Of a DNA stretch of 64,000 nt, positions 1-8,200 are shown piece after piece. The stretch's first letter is position 1, and the number at the start of each line of letters is the position of its first letter. The DNA comes from Nocardiopsis algeriensis (GTDB lineage Bacteria > Actinomycetota > Actinomycetes > Streptosporangiales > Streptosporangiaceae). The DNA lies in NCBI RefSeq assembly GCF_014203695.1, contig NZ_JACHJO010000006.1, positions 124,001-188,000 on the forward strand, written 5' to 3'. Below the pieces are notes generated by a model that ran no database searches, was not told the DNA's origin, and saw nothing but the letters and a program-made list of their open reading frames with translations. Position numbers and translations under genes: made by a program.

Positions 1-1361
1 GTATCGGATCCCCCCAGGAGGGAGACGACTCCTGCTGTGAAGTCTGCTTTCCGGTCGATGAGTGACGGAGGCAGGAGAATTCTTACGCTCTCACCGGGTA
101 GGTAGCGTTCCCCCTCGGGAGAGAGAATCTCCTGGTGTTCCAGGTAGGTGTTGTTGACCAGGATCACTCCGAAGTCCGGTCGGGGAGTGCCGGGAGGGGT
201 GATAGCTTCCCCCCTTTCCTGGGCTGCCAGGATCATGTCCCCGGATGCATCGGATTGGCGGATCCAGTTCCCGACCACCGGTTCCATCTCTCCTACCATC
301 TCGGCGATGTCGACGCTTCCGGAGATCATGATCCGGGATGTCTGACCGGCACCTTCGAAAGCGTCCATGTCCTCTTTCTGGGCCTGTATGTTCCGAGCCG
401 AGGCAATGACAGAACTGAGGACGAGGAGGACAAGGATGATCGCGGGGATGCGTGCAGCGTAGGCGCTGACCGTGGCAGGACGGCCGGGGATCCTGCCCTT
501 GAGCGCCGGGAGTATCTCCATGGTGTGCGTGATGCCCAAGGCGGAGGCATGGGCAGCGAACCCGACGAGCAGGAAGAGGAGGAGCAGCCACCCGGCTATC
601 TCGGCGAAGAGGAAGAACTGGGACAGTCCGTTGTAGAGGAAGAGGAGGAGCACCACGCTCGCTGCCACACACGCTCCTGGGCCGAGGTAGAAGCGCAGGA
701 GCAGGAGCATGTCGCGAGTGAGAATCCTGGTGAAGCCATGCCCTTGCAGCCGAAGGACGGCGTAGTTTTTGGCATTGAGGAGCACACCCGAACCGACAGC
801 GGTCACACCCATCAGCAGAGCGATGAGAAGCGCTGTGTTCATGTTTCCGGAGTAGACGAAGAAATCTGTCCATCGGAGCTCGGTGGACGAGGCACTGAAG
901 GTGTCGTGAAGACCGATCTCGGAGAGTGCGGCCTCAAAGGCCGATGATTCTTCCTCGGAGCCGAAGACGTTGTAGAACCCGCGTGGATCCTCGTGGTCCA
1001 GGTCGGTGAAGGGGTGGACCTCTGTCCGCATGCTGTGCCCGAACGAGGGGTATCCGTCTTCGAGCCAGGCATGCTCAGGGGATTCGGGCGAACCGGGGGA
1101 CAGGTAGAGGTGGCGTATGTTCCCGGGGTCGCGTAGATCCGGGACCTCGTACGCAACGGAAACATTGTTGTCTGCCGTGAACTCTTCGACCTTGTCGATG
1201 ATCTGAGGAGTGTCGGCAATGCCTTGGTTGGCCGTGACCCAAACAGAGTGTGAAGGGACCGTCAGGGTTACCGATTCGTACTGATGGAGGGCAGCAAAGG
1301 AAAAGATTGATGCCAGGGCAACGAAAGCCGTGTGGGTGAAGAAAATAATTCTGGGAAGCAC
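1..1361 (-). CDS. Bacteriocin-associated-type integral membrane protein (partial, runs off left edge)
   Basis: About 453 codons read leftward without a stop and the C-terminal end lies outside the window. From the GTG at 1361 the protein opens with a hydrophobic segment (IIFFTHTAFVALASIFSF), then a soluble region of about 140 residues, then about four membrane segments between residues 174 and 315, then a second soluble region. A hydrophobic N-terminus followed by a late membrane cluster with a basic loop (ALKGRIPGR) is the layout of the DUF1430 / putative immunity family. In actinomycetes that family sits in lactococcin-972-type bacteriocin operons with an ABC ATPase. No bacteriocin gene is visible upstream, and an ATPase, if present, would lie beyond the left edge. 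An in-frame ATG at 1478 is an alternative start, but it adds a non-hydrophobic basic tail. The family call is from memory and moderate; the reading frame itself is convincing. Confidence 0.68.
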   Translation of the reverse strand, partial: MLPRIIFFTHTAFVALASIFSFAALHQYESVTLTVPSHSVWVTANQGIADTPQIIDKVEEFTADNNVSVAYEVPDLRDPGNIRHLYLSPGSPESPEHAWLEDGYPSFGHSMRTEVHPFTDLDHEDPRGFYNVFGSEEESSAFEAALSEIGLHDTFSASSTELRWTDFFVYSGNMNTALLIALLMGVTAVGSGVLLNAKNYAVLRLQGHGFTRILTRDMLLLLRFYLGPGACVAASVVLLLFLYNGLSQFFLFAEIAGWLLLLFLLVGFAAHASALGITHTMEILPALKGRIPGRPATVSAYAARIPAIILVLLVLSSVIASARNIQAQKEDMDAFEGAGQTSRIMISGSVDIAEMVGEMEPVVGNWIRQSDASGDMILAAQERGEAITPPGTPRPDFGVILVNNTYLEHQEILSPEGERYLPGESVRILLPPSLIDRKADFTAGVVSLLGGSD

Positions 1362-1478
1362 AAGTGTTCCGTCTCGGAAATGAATGAACGCCGCCGGGGT
1401 CCGCCTGTGGAATTTTTGTGCGCTCCTCAGGAGGTGCGATGGCGGGTGGGGATCTTCACCGCTGCGGAACCTTGGCAT

Positions 1479-2170
1479 CTCGTGGAACGCTTGTAGTAGG
1501 AGAAGAGATGTGGGCCCGTCATTCCGTGTCCCTGCGTCCCTCCGCGACAAAATCGACACGAGCAGCAGCGGATGTCAGCGTGCGCCTGTCAGCCCTCATG
1601 TTTATTTCCGTTTTTTTCTCGGGGGCAACCATCAGTCGGAGAGGGGTACGGAAGGGGGATGAAGAGGGTTTCCTTGTATTGCCCTCCGTGCTCGTTCTGA
1701 TGCGGAGAAAATAGCACAGAAGGGGCTATTGAGAGAACTCGGTACCAGACTTCCGAGGATGGCTACACCTGTCCCTCCTCGCCCGGATGTGCGAGCGGTC
1801 CAATATGCGGAGCTGGTCTTTCCCATGTTCCCCGGGCCGGGTTTTCAGGAGGAACCCAGGCAATGGGGGATCCCTGACGTATCGATCTTGGCCACTTCCG
1901 GCCAAAAACCGCGAAGAGCCCCATGTCTTCTTCGCGGGTGGCTCGGGCCTCCGGGGCGTCAGGGGCGGCTGTACCGATCCGTGGCTGGAGACGTGGGGCA
2001 GAGTCGGTGCCGGCACGGTGGCGGCATGTGGCCGGTACGCGTTGGCCCGGGCCCCATGTGCGTCATGCATAGGTTCTTGACAGAGGTGCTGAGGGGACCG
2101 GTGGTGCGGGGGAGAGAGTGGGGGATGCCTCGGCGGTGGCTGCCGAAGGTGTGCGGGGCCGATCGGTGGC
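1479..2170. other. Gene-free stretch of about 690 bases
   Basis: No convincing coding frame is seen on either strand. Open frames here are short, lack ribosome-binding sites and read as low-complexity. Composition is more AT-rich than the rest of the window between about 1560 and 1740. The only clear element is a leftward intrinsic terminator near 1904-1937. I looked on the minus strand for a bacteriocin precursor (for the gene at 1361) and for a DUF397 partner (for the regulator at 2171) and found neither. Confidence 0.6.
1904..1937 (-). terminator. Intrinsic terminator, leftward
   Basis: A perfect 9-bp stem, CCGCGAAGA (1909-1917) with TCTTCGCGG (1929-1937), has an 11-nt loop. On the minus strand it is followed directly by TTTTT (plus-strand A at 1904-1908). 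It lies about 235 bases past the stop of the regulator at 2171 and probably ends that transcript. This is one of the few hairpins here with a true U-tract. Confidence 0.7.
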
Positions 2171-3034
2171 TCAGAGGAGTTCCCTCATCCTCTCCCGGTG
2201 CCGTTCGACGAGGGCGACGGAAGCCGCTGGGTCGGCCGCCGCCTCCTGGATGCTGCGGAAGGCGGCTTGGTAGGCCTCCACCTCGTCCTCCTGCTCCAGG
2301 TAGAGCGACTGGGTGAGGGAGGGGACGCAGACGATCGGGGTGTCGAGCGGGTGCGCGAACTCCAGGACCGTGAACGGAGCGACCAGGCCGGCGTGCGCGT
2401 CCTGGGCCAGAGGGAGCACGCGCAGGTCGATGTTGGGGAGCTGGGCCATGTGGAGCAGGTAGTCGAGCTGCTCGACCATGACGGTGGGCCCGCCGATGGG
2501 GCGCAGGAAAGTCGACTCGTCGACAACGGCGTGCAGACGGGCGGGCTTCATCCGGACGAGGATCTCCCGCCGGCACATGCGCGCCTCCACGTGCCGTGAG
2601 ATGTCGGCCGGGTCGGTGCGGCCGGCGCCCCGGAGGACGGCGGCGCTGTAGCCGGGAACCTGGAGGAGGGCGGGGAAGATCTGGGTCTCGTAGTTGCGGA
2701 GGTGGGCGGCCTCGGTCTCGTAGTCGGGGAGCAGGTCGCCGTTGAAGACGTCCCGGTAGTCCCTCCACCAGCCTCGAAGCCGGGTGTCTTGAACCCAGTC
2801 CAGCATGTCTTCACGTTGGCTGGGTTCTGTAATCCCGTAGAGGTCCATCAGTTTGATGATGTCTTTAGGGTTTATCCTTTTTGTGAACCCTGTCTCTAAT
2901 TTTGTGACTTTGGGATGGGTCCATCCGAATTCTTGAGCGACTCTCACGGCCGTGAGGTTGGCCGATTGGCGTGCCTGGCGAAGTGCAGAGGTCAGGCGGC
3001 GTAGGCGGAGTGAAGGGCTTCTGGGGTCATGCAT
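2171..3034 (-). CDS. XRE-family regulator with DUF5753 domain
   Basis: This 287-residue DNA-binding regulator has an N-terminal helix-turn-helix at about residues 10-65 (RLTSALRQARQSANLTAVRV, then the recognition-helix region QEFGWTHPKVTKLETG). A DUF5753 domain fills about residues 100-287 (the YSAAVLRGAG, PIGGPTVMVEQLDYLL and PFTVLEFAHP signatures). Such proteins are very common in Streptomyces and Nocardiopsis, usually beside a DUF397 protein and often beside an anti-sigma-like ATPase; they are annotated as Scr1-type or antitoxin-like regulators. Here the DUF397 partner is missing, but an ATPase gene is divergent at 3259. The ATG at 3034 follows a 12-bp palindrome at 3053-3064 that could be its own operator. 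Function beyond DNA binding is not known. Confidence 0.9.
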   Translation of the reverse strand: MHDPRSPSLRLRRLTSALRQARQSANLTAVRVAQEFGWTHPKVTKLETGFTKRINPKDIIKLMDLYGITEPSQREDMLDWVQDTRLRGWWRDYRDVFNGDLLPDYETEAAHLRNYETQIFPALLQVPGYSAAVLRGAGRTDPADISRHVEARMCRREILVRMKPARLHAVVDESTFLRPIGGPTVMVEQLDYLLHMAQLPNIDLRVLPLAQDAHAGLVAPFTVLEFAHPLDTPIVCVPSLTQSLYLEQEDEVEAYQAAFRSIQEAAADPAASVALVERHRERMRELL

Positions 3035-3052
3035 GTCGCTTGCCTCGTAAGT

Positions 3053-3064
3053 TACTTATAAGTA
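3053..3064. promoter_or_regulatory. 12-bp perfect palindrome, candidate operator
   Basis: TACTTATAAGTA is a perfect palindrome 19 bases upstream of the regulator's ATG (3034) and about 195 bases upstream of the divergent ATPase gene. It is strikingly AT-rich in this GC-rich DNA and contains a TATAAG-like core. It could be an autoregulatory operator for the XRE protein or overlap a -10 element. There is no direct evidence of binding. Confidence 0.45.
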
Positions 3065-3258
3065 GCGTTAGTTCTTTGGTTGTGGCCGGAGAACATTTCC
3101 TCTAAATTGAAGGGGCGCCACGGAGAGAACACGCACAGTGTTCTTCCTGGGTTGCGCCGTGCCCCCTCCCGTCTATCGGAGATTCTGAATCTCACACCGC
3201 CGGGCGCGTTCGACACTTTTGTCCCTTTCGTGAATGACACTTAAGGAGTGTGCTCGCT

Positions 3259-3909
3259 ATGCCCAAAAAGGTGCAGATTCGTGGGTGCCGTTCTGCGTCC
3301 TCTGTCCCGATTCCTGCTCGGGAAGCCACCGCTGCCACCCGCCTCCCCCAGGGGGCTCCGGCTCCGGGACTCGTGCCGGGGGAGGTGACGGTTCCGCTCA
3401 GCAGCTTCGTCCAGCCGGTGCACCGGCACTACTTCTCCGGGCTGCCGGAGCGGTGCAACTACCGCAACCGTCACTACAGCTTCCCTGGCATCCCCGAGGT
3501 GATGCCGCTGACCAGGGCGTTCCTGAACACCTGCGCGGCTGACCGGTCTGAGGACTACCGCTATCTGTTCACCCTCCTCGGTAGCGAGCTGGCCAACAAC
3601 GCCATTCGGCACACGCTCTCGGGGCGTCCGGGTGGGAGCTACACCCTCCAGGTCCGGCGCAGCCGTAAGGGACTGCACCTGACCTGCCGCGACCAGGGCA
3701 GCCTGAACGGCCAGGACGGACACCTCAGCCCGAACCCGAGCGGCCTTGACCTGTCGGCCGAGTCGGGACGAGGACTGGCGATGGTCGACGCCTTCGCCAC
3801 CTCGTGGGGTGACAACGGCTTCGCGGAGTACCGGAGCGTGTGGCTCTACCTGGCGTTCAACGCCGAGGAGAGCCGTTGGTGGGACGACTCGGCGAGCGTC
3901 CGCAGCTGA
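3259..3909 (+). CDS. Anti-sigma-like ATP-binding protein (HATPase_c family)
   Basis: This protein of about 216 residues has a GHKL ATPase fold in its second half. The N-box is ELANNAIRHT, the G1 region is CRDQGS and the G2 region is SGRGLAMVDAF, the pattern of RsbW/SpoIIAB-like serine kinases that act as anti-sigma factors. The first 60 residues are Pro/Ala-rich and look unstructured. The ATG at 3259 is preferred over an in-frame GTG at 3250 because AAGGAG (3243-3248) sits 10 bases before the ATG but only 1 before the GTG. It is divergent from the XRE regulator and followed by a small-protein gene, so the three probably form one regulatory cassette. Its target sigma or anti-sigma-antagonist protein is unknown. 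Confidence 0.88.
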   Translation: MPKKVQIRGCRSASSVPIPAREATAATRLPQGAPAPGLVPGEVTVPLSSFVQPVHRHYFSGLPERCNYRNRHYSFPGIPEVMPLTRAFLNTCAADRSEDYRYLFTLLGSELANNAIRHTLSGRPGGSYTLQVRRSRKGLHLTCRDQGSLNGQDGHLSPNPSGLDLSAESGRGLAMVDAFATSWGDNGFAEYRSVWLYLAFNAEESRWWDDSASVRS

Positions 3910-3953
3910 CCACACGGGAACGCCGCTGCAACGGCGGACCCGTCTTACAAAGC

Positions 3954-3985
3954 GGCCCAGGAGGTGTACCACCACCTCCTGGGCC
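3954..3985 (+). terminator. Strong hairpin between ATPase and small-protein genes
   Basis: A 13-bp perfect stem, GGCCCAGGAGGTG (3954-3966) with CACCTCCTGGGCC (3973-3985), encloses a 6-nt loop. No T-run follows at once. It may be a leaky terminator that lowers expression of the gene at 4036. The left arm contains AGGAGGTG, an ideal ribosome-binding sequence, buried in the stem. Confidence 0.6.
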
Positions 3986-4035
3986 CTGAATCCCGAAGCA
4001 CTGAGCAACTTGTAATTTTCAGGAGCCAGGATCCA

Positions 4036-4482
4036 ATGACGAACATTATCTCTTTCCCCCGCCCCTCCGCAGCTCTTCCGAGCATCTCCGAGCCCAGCGA
4101 GAAGTTCCGGGTTCCCGCCCAGAGCCGACCGGCGAACCCGTTCACGACCCGGCACACCCAGCCGGCCCCGCACACCGCGCCGCGCACCGAGTCGGTCAAC
4201 CCCTGGCGTCCCTCCCCTAAGCCGGGGCCGTACTGCCAGGACTGCAAGCACCCGTCCTGCCGCGCTCGCCGGGCCGAGCGGCTTCCCCGCCTGGGCGGCC
4301 GACGCTCCGAGTTCGCCGAGGAGCACGCCAACGCCGCCAAGCTCCAGGCGCGCCACCGGAACCTGGTGATCTGGTTCGGTGAGGCCACGCAGTCCTACTG
4401 GGTCGCGACGTCGCACGGCCTCGTCGAGGGCCGCGACATCGATGCCCTGTTGCTCGCCCTCTGGCCCCACACCAGCCGCTGA
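4036..4482 (+). CDS. Small actinobacterial protein with Cys motif, partner of the ATPase
   Basis: The protein has 148 residues from the ATG at 4036, preceded by AGGAG at 4021-4025. A longer frame from 3964 exists but would start inside the hairpin. The first 75 residues are Pro/Ser/Thr-rich. A short Cys cluster (YCQDCKHPSC) and a basic stretch follow. The C-terminal 45 residues (from NLVIWFGEATQSYWVA to DIDALLLALW) form a compact domain that I have seen in small proteins beside XRE/DUF5753 regulators and ATPases, without an assigned function. I infer it belongs to the same regulatory cassette as the two genes to its left. The Cys cluster could bind metal. Confidence 0.72.
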   Translation: MTNIISFPRPSAALPSISEPSEKFRVPAQSRPANPFTTRHTQPAPHTAPRTESVNPWRPSPKPGPYCQDCKHPSCRARRAERLPRLGGRRSEFAEEHANAAKLQARHRNLVIWFGEATQSYWVATSHGLVEGRDIDALLLALWPHTSR

Positions 4483-4586
4483 CCCGCACCCGTCCTGCCG
4501 CGCGAGGCGCCCGCGCGGCTGGACGGCGTCGACATCGAGCTGATTCCGGAGAGCGAGCATCCACGCCCTCCGGTCATCCGGCAGCC

Positions 4587-4955
4587 TTGCGCCAAAGCGG
4601 CGAGGACGAGACCCGAGCCGAGATCGCCCGAGCCGCTGATGCCAGTTCGACACTGCGCAGCGAACGTGACTTGGCTGAGGAGTTTGTTGCCTCGGTGTCG
4701 GCGGACAGAGCCGTGTACGACCAGTGGTGTGCGTTTGTCGTCGCCAAGCGCGCAGAGGAGCTTGAAGCGATCATTGCTGAGCAGAAGCTCCAACCCGATG
4801 CAGCGCCCGCGTTCATAGATGCAGCATTCCGTGACGGGCAGCTCCGCATGATCAGAACGGCGATCACGAAAACTCTTCCTCCTGCCTCTCGTTTCTCGGC
4901 AGGCGGTGGGCATGGCGAGGCGCCAGAGGGCGGCTTGACGTCACCCTCGGCGTAG
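4587..4955 (+). pseudogene. Remnant of Type I restriction subunit R (hsdR C-terminus)
   Basis: This 122-codon frame matches only the extreme C-terminus of HsdR motor subunits of the EcoR124I kind. Shared features are the pattern W-x-x-F-x-x-x-K-x-x-E-L-x-x-I-I-A-E (DQWCAFVVAKRAEELEAIIA), then FIDAAFRDGQL, then LPPASRFSAGGG. Full HsdR proteins exceed 950 residues, so nuclease and helicase are gone. The usual final helix after the SRF-GGG motif is replaced by unrelated residues (EAPEGGLTSPSA), which suggests a frameshift at the end too. The homology begins near 4630; the nominal TTG start at 4587 has no meaning. It lies just before the complete Type ISP enzyme, so it marks an older restriction locus. 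The family match is from remembered motifs. Confidence 0.75.
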
Positions 4956-5253
4956 TGCTCTGTCTCCGAGAGGTGTCCGTTGCGGCCCCGCGAGTCCTCC
5001 GGTGCCCCGCTGCCTCACCTTTATTGCTCTGTTTGTTTGCAAAAGTAATATGTGCCTTCCGGGGAATGCATATCACCTTCTGCTGCTCTCTGGTGTTTGG
5101 TGTCTTGTTTCGAAGGGCTTCTGTGGGTACATTCGCGCTCTCCGCCAACGCTTTTTGTGTAACGATTTTGCGAAATAGGATTATCTTTTTGTGGCAAGTG
5201 GTCTGCTGGCGGTCGTCCCTGACGTGCTGTTAGTTGAAAGGACCGACCCCCCG
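4956..5253. other. AT-rich intergenic region before the restriction-modification gene
   Basis: About 300 bases without a gene, markedly AT-rich from 5020 to 5200. It probably holds the promoter of the restriction-modification gene. AAAGGA at 5237-5242 is a plausible ribosome-binding site for the GTG at 5254. No palindromic controller-protein site was recognised. Confidence 0.5.
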
Positions 5254-8200
5254 GTGCCTGTCACAGTCCACGACGTCATCTCCTCCATCCGTGAGCAGTC
5301 CAGGAACAACCACGAGCGCGGCAGCCGTTTCGAGCGCCTCATGGTCTCCTACCTGCAATCCGACCCCCAGTTCTCCCGCAGGTTCACCCGTGTCCACCGC
5401 TGGGCGGACTGGCCGGAAGCGCCCAGCAAGCAGGACCACGGCATCGACCTCGTCGCCGAGACCGTTGACGGCGGATACTGCGCCATCCAGTGCAAGTTCT
5501 ACGAGGGAACCCACCGCCTGCAGAAGGACGACATCGACTCCTTCTTCACGGCTTCGGGCAAGGAGCCCTTCACCCAGCGGCTCATCGTCTCGACGACGGA
5601 CACCTGGGGGCGCGCTGCAGAGGAGGCGCTCTGCGGACAGCAGATCCCCGTCACCCGTCTCGGCCTGGGCGAGATCGCGCAGAGCCCGGTCAGCTGGGAC
5701 CAGGTTTGGCCGACCATCGACACCGAGGTCGTCCTACAACCCCTCCCCCTTCATGAGCCCCTACCGCACCAGCGGGCAGCAGTGGACGATGTCCTCACGG
5801 GCTTTGCCAGGCACGACCGCGGCAAGCTCGTCATGGCGTGCGGCACCGGCAAGACCTTCACCTCGCTCAAGATCGCCGAGGAGCTTGCCGCGGACCTGGA
5901 GAGCAAGGATCGCCGACACACCACGACCCGGGTGCTGTTCCTCGTCCCGTCCATCGCCCTGCTCTCCCAGAGCCTGCGGGAGTGGTCCGCCCAGTGCCGG
6001 ACCTCCATGCGCGCCTTTGCCGTCTGCTCCGATGCCAAGGTCGGCCGCAGGAGCAGCGCCGACGACCTCCAGGATCTGCGCAGCCACGACCTCGCCCTGC
6101 CCGCGACCACGGACGCCTCCGTGCTCCTGGACCAGGTGAAGCGCTCCTTCTCCGGGGAGCGGCTGCAGGTGGTCTTCTCGACCTATCAATCACTTGGAAC
6201 GGTCCACACCGCTCAGAAACTCGGCCTGGGCAACTTCGACCTTGTCATCTGCGACGAGGCGCACCGCACTACCGGAGTGACCCGCTCCGGTGAGGAAGCC
6301 TCCAGCTTCGTCAAGGTCCACGACCGCGAGTACCTGAAGGCGGACCGCCGCCTGTACATGACAGCGACGCCGCGGCTGTTCGACGACAACAGCAAGAGCA
6401 GTGCCAAGAGCAACAACGCCGTCCTGTGCTCGATGGACGACGAGGAGGTCTACGGCCCCGAGTTCCACCGCCTCGGCTTCGGACGCGCGGTGGAGGAAGG
6501 GCTCCTGACCGACTACAAGGTGCTTATCCTCAACGTGGATGAGGCCTTCCTGGCCAACGCACTGCAGTCGCAGCTGTCCGAGGACGGCGAACTCAAACTC
6601 GACGACGCCGCAAAAGTGATCGGGTGCTGGAACGGACTGGCCAAGAAGATCGGCAAGGCCCCGGCTGGCCAGAGTTTCGAACCGGGTGAGCCACCGATGC
6701 GCCGGGCAGTGGCCTTCGCCCGTACCATCGCCGAATCCAAGAAGCTCGCCGACAAGTTCGCCCAGGTGGTGGACGGCGTCAATGCGCAGGCGGACGAGCA
6801 GTCGCGCTCGGGCCTGCGCTGCGAGGTCGAACACGTCGACGGCAGCTACAACGCGCTGGAACGGAACCGGCTGCTCGACTGGCTCAAGGCGGATGCGGGA
6901 GACGACACGTGCCGCATCCTCTCCAACGCCCGGTGCTTGTCCGAGGGTATCGACGTCCCCGCTTTGGATGCGGTGCTGTTCCTGCATCCGCGTAAATCCG
7001 TGGTCGACGTGGTCCAGTCCGTGGGCCGTGTCATGCGCAGGGCCGAGAGCAAGAAATTCGGGTACATCATCCTGCCGGTGGGTGTCCCGACCGACGTCAG
7101 CCCCGCAAAGGCGCTCGGTGACAACAAGCGGTACAAAGCCGTCTGGCAGGTGCTTCAGGCCCTCCGCGCACATGACGACCGGTTCAATGCGACGATCAAC
7201 AAGATCAATCTCAACCGGAACAAGCCCGACAACATCATGGTCGGCACGGTCACCGCTGAGGACTTCGACGGCCTGCGTGAGAGCGTCGGAGGCGACAGCG
7301 GGCAGAGTACGGGTGAGGGAAGCGACTCTGCCACGGCAGTGGTGGCCGACGGGTTCCAGCAGCAGGTGCTGGACTACGACTGGGGGGCGCTGCGTGAGGC
7401 GATCTACACCCGCATCGTCGACAAGGTCGGTGAGCGCCACTACTGGGCGGACTGGGCCCGCGACATCGCCGAGATTGCCGAGCGGCACGTGGCGCGTATC
7501 CGCGCGGCCACCGCTGATGTGGAGTCGGAAAAGGGGCGCGCCTTCGCGGGGTTCGTGGAGGAGCTGCAGGCCAACCTGAACCCGGGCGTCGACCGGGACA
7601 GGGCCGCGGACATGCTCGCCCAGCACATGATCACCAAGCCGGTGTTCGATGCGCTGTTCAAGGACTACGACTTCGCCGGCCACAACCCGGTCTCCTTGGC
7701 CATGGAGAAGATGCTCACCGCCTTGGAGGACGAGTTCATCGGCAGCGAGGCCGAGACCCTGGAAGGTTTCTATGCCTCGGTGCGCAAACGGGCCGAGGGT
7801 ATCGACAACCACGAGGGCCGACAGCAGGTCATCACCGAGCTGTACGAGAACTTCTTCAAGAAGGCGCTGCCCAAGACGGCAGAGGCGTTCGGGATCGTCT
7901 ACACGCCGGTGGAGATCGTCGACTTCATCCTGCGGATCACCAACCAGGCGTTGGACAAGCACTTCGACAGCAACCTCTCGAACGAGGGTGTCCACGTCAT
8001 CGACCCCTTCACCGGAACGGGGACGTTCCTGGTGCGGCTGCTGCAGCTGGGGCTGATCAGGCCCGATGACCTGCTCCGGAAGTACACGCAGGAGCTGCAC
8101 GCGAACGAGATCGTGCTGCTCGCGTACTACATCGCGGCGGTCAACATCGAAGCGGCCTTCCACCAGCAGTGGGAGGGGAGGGGCGGTGCGAAGAACGGAG

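Noticed and set aside
135-947. Long rightward open frame and several leftward frames at the left edge
   Set aside because: They are shadows of the leftward membrane-protein gene; their residues are Glu/Gly- or Arg/Pro-rich with no structure, while the frame from 1361 gives clear membrane helices.
1729-2316. Open frames in the 1.7-2.3 kb region on both strands
   Set aside because: Arg/Pro/Gly-rich, no ribosome-binding sites, and partly antisense to the regulator gene.
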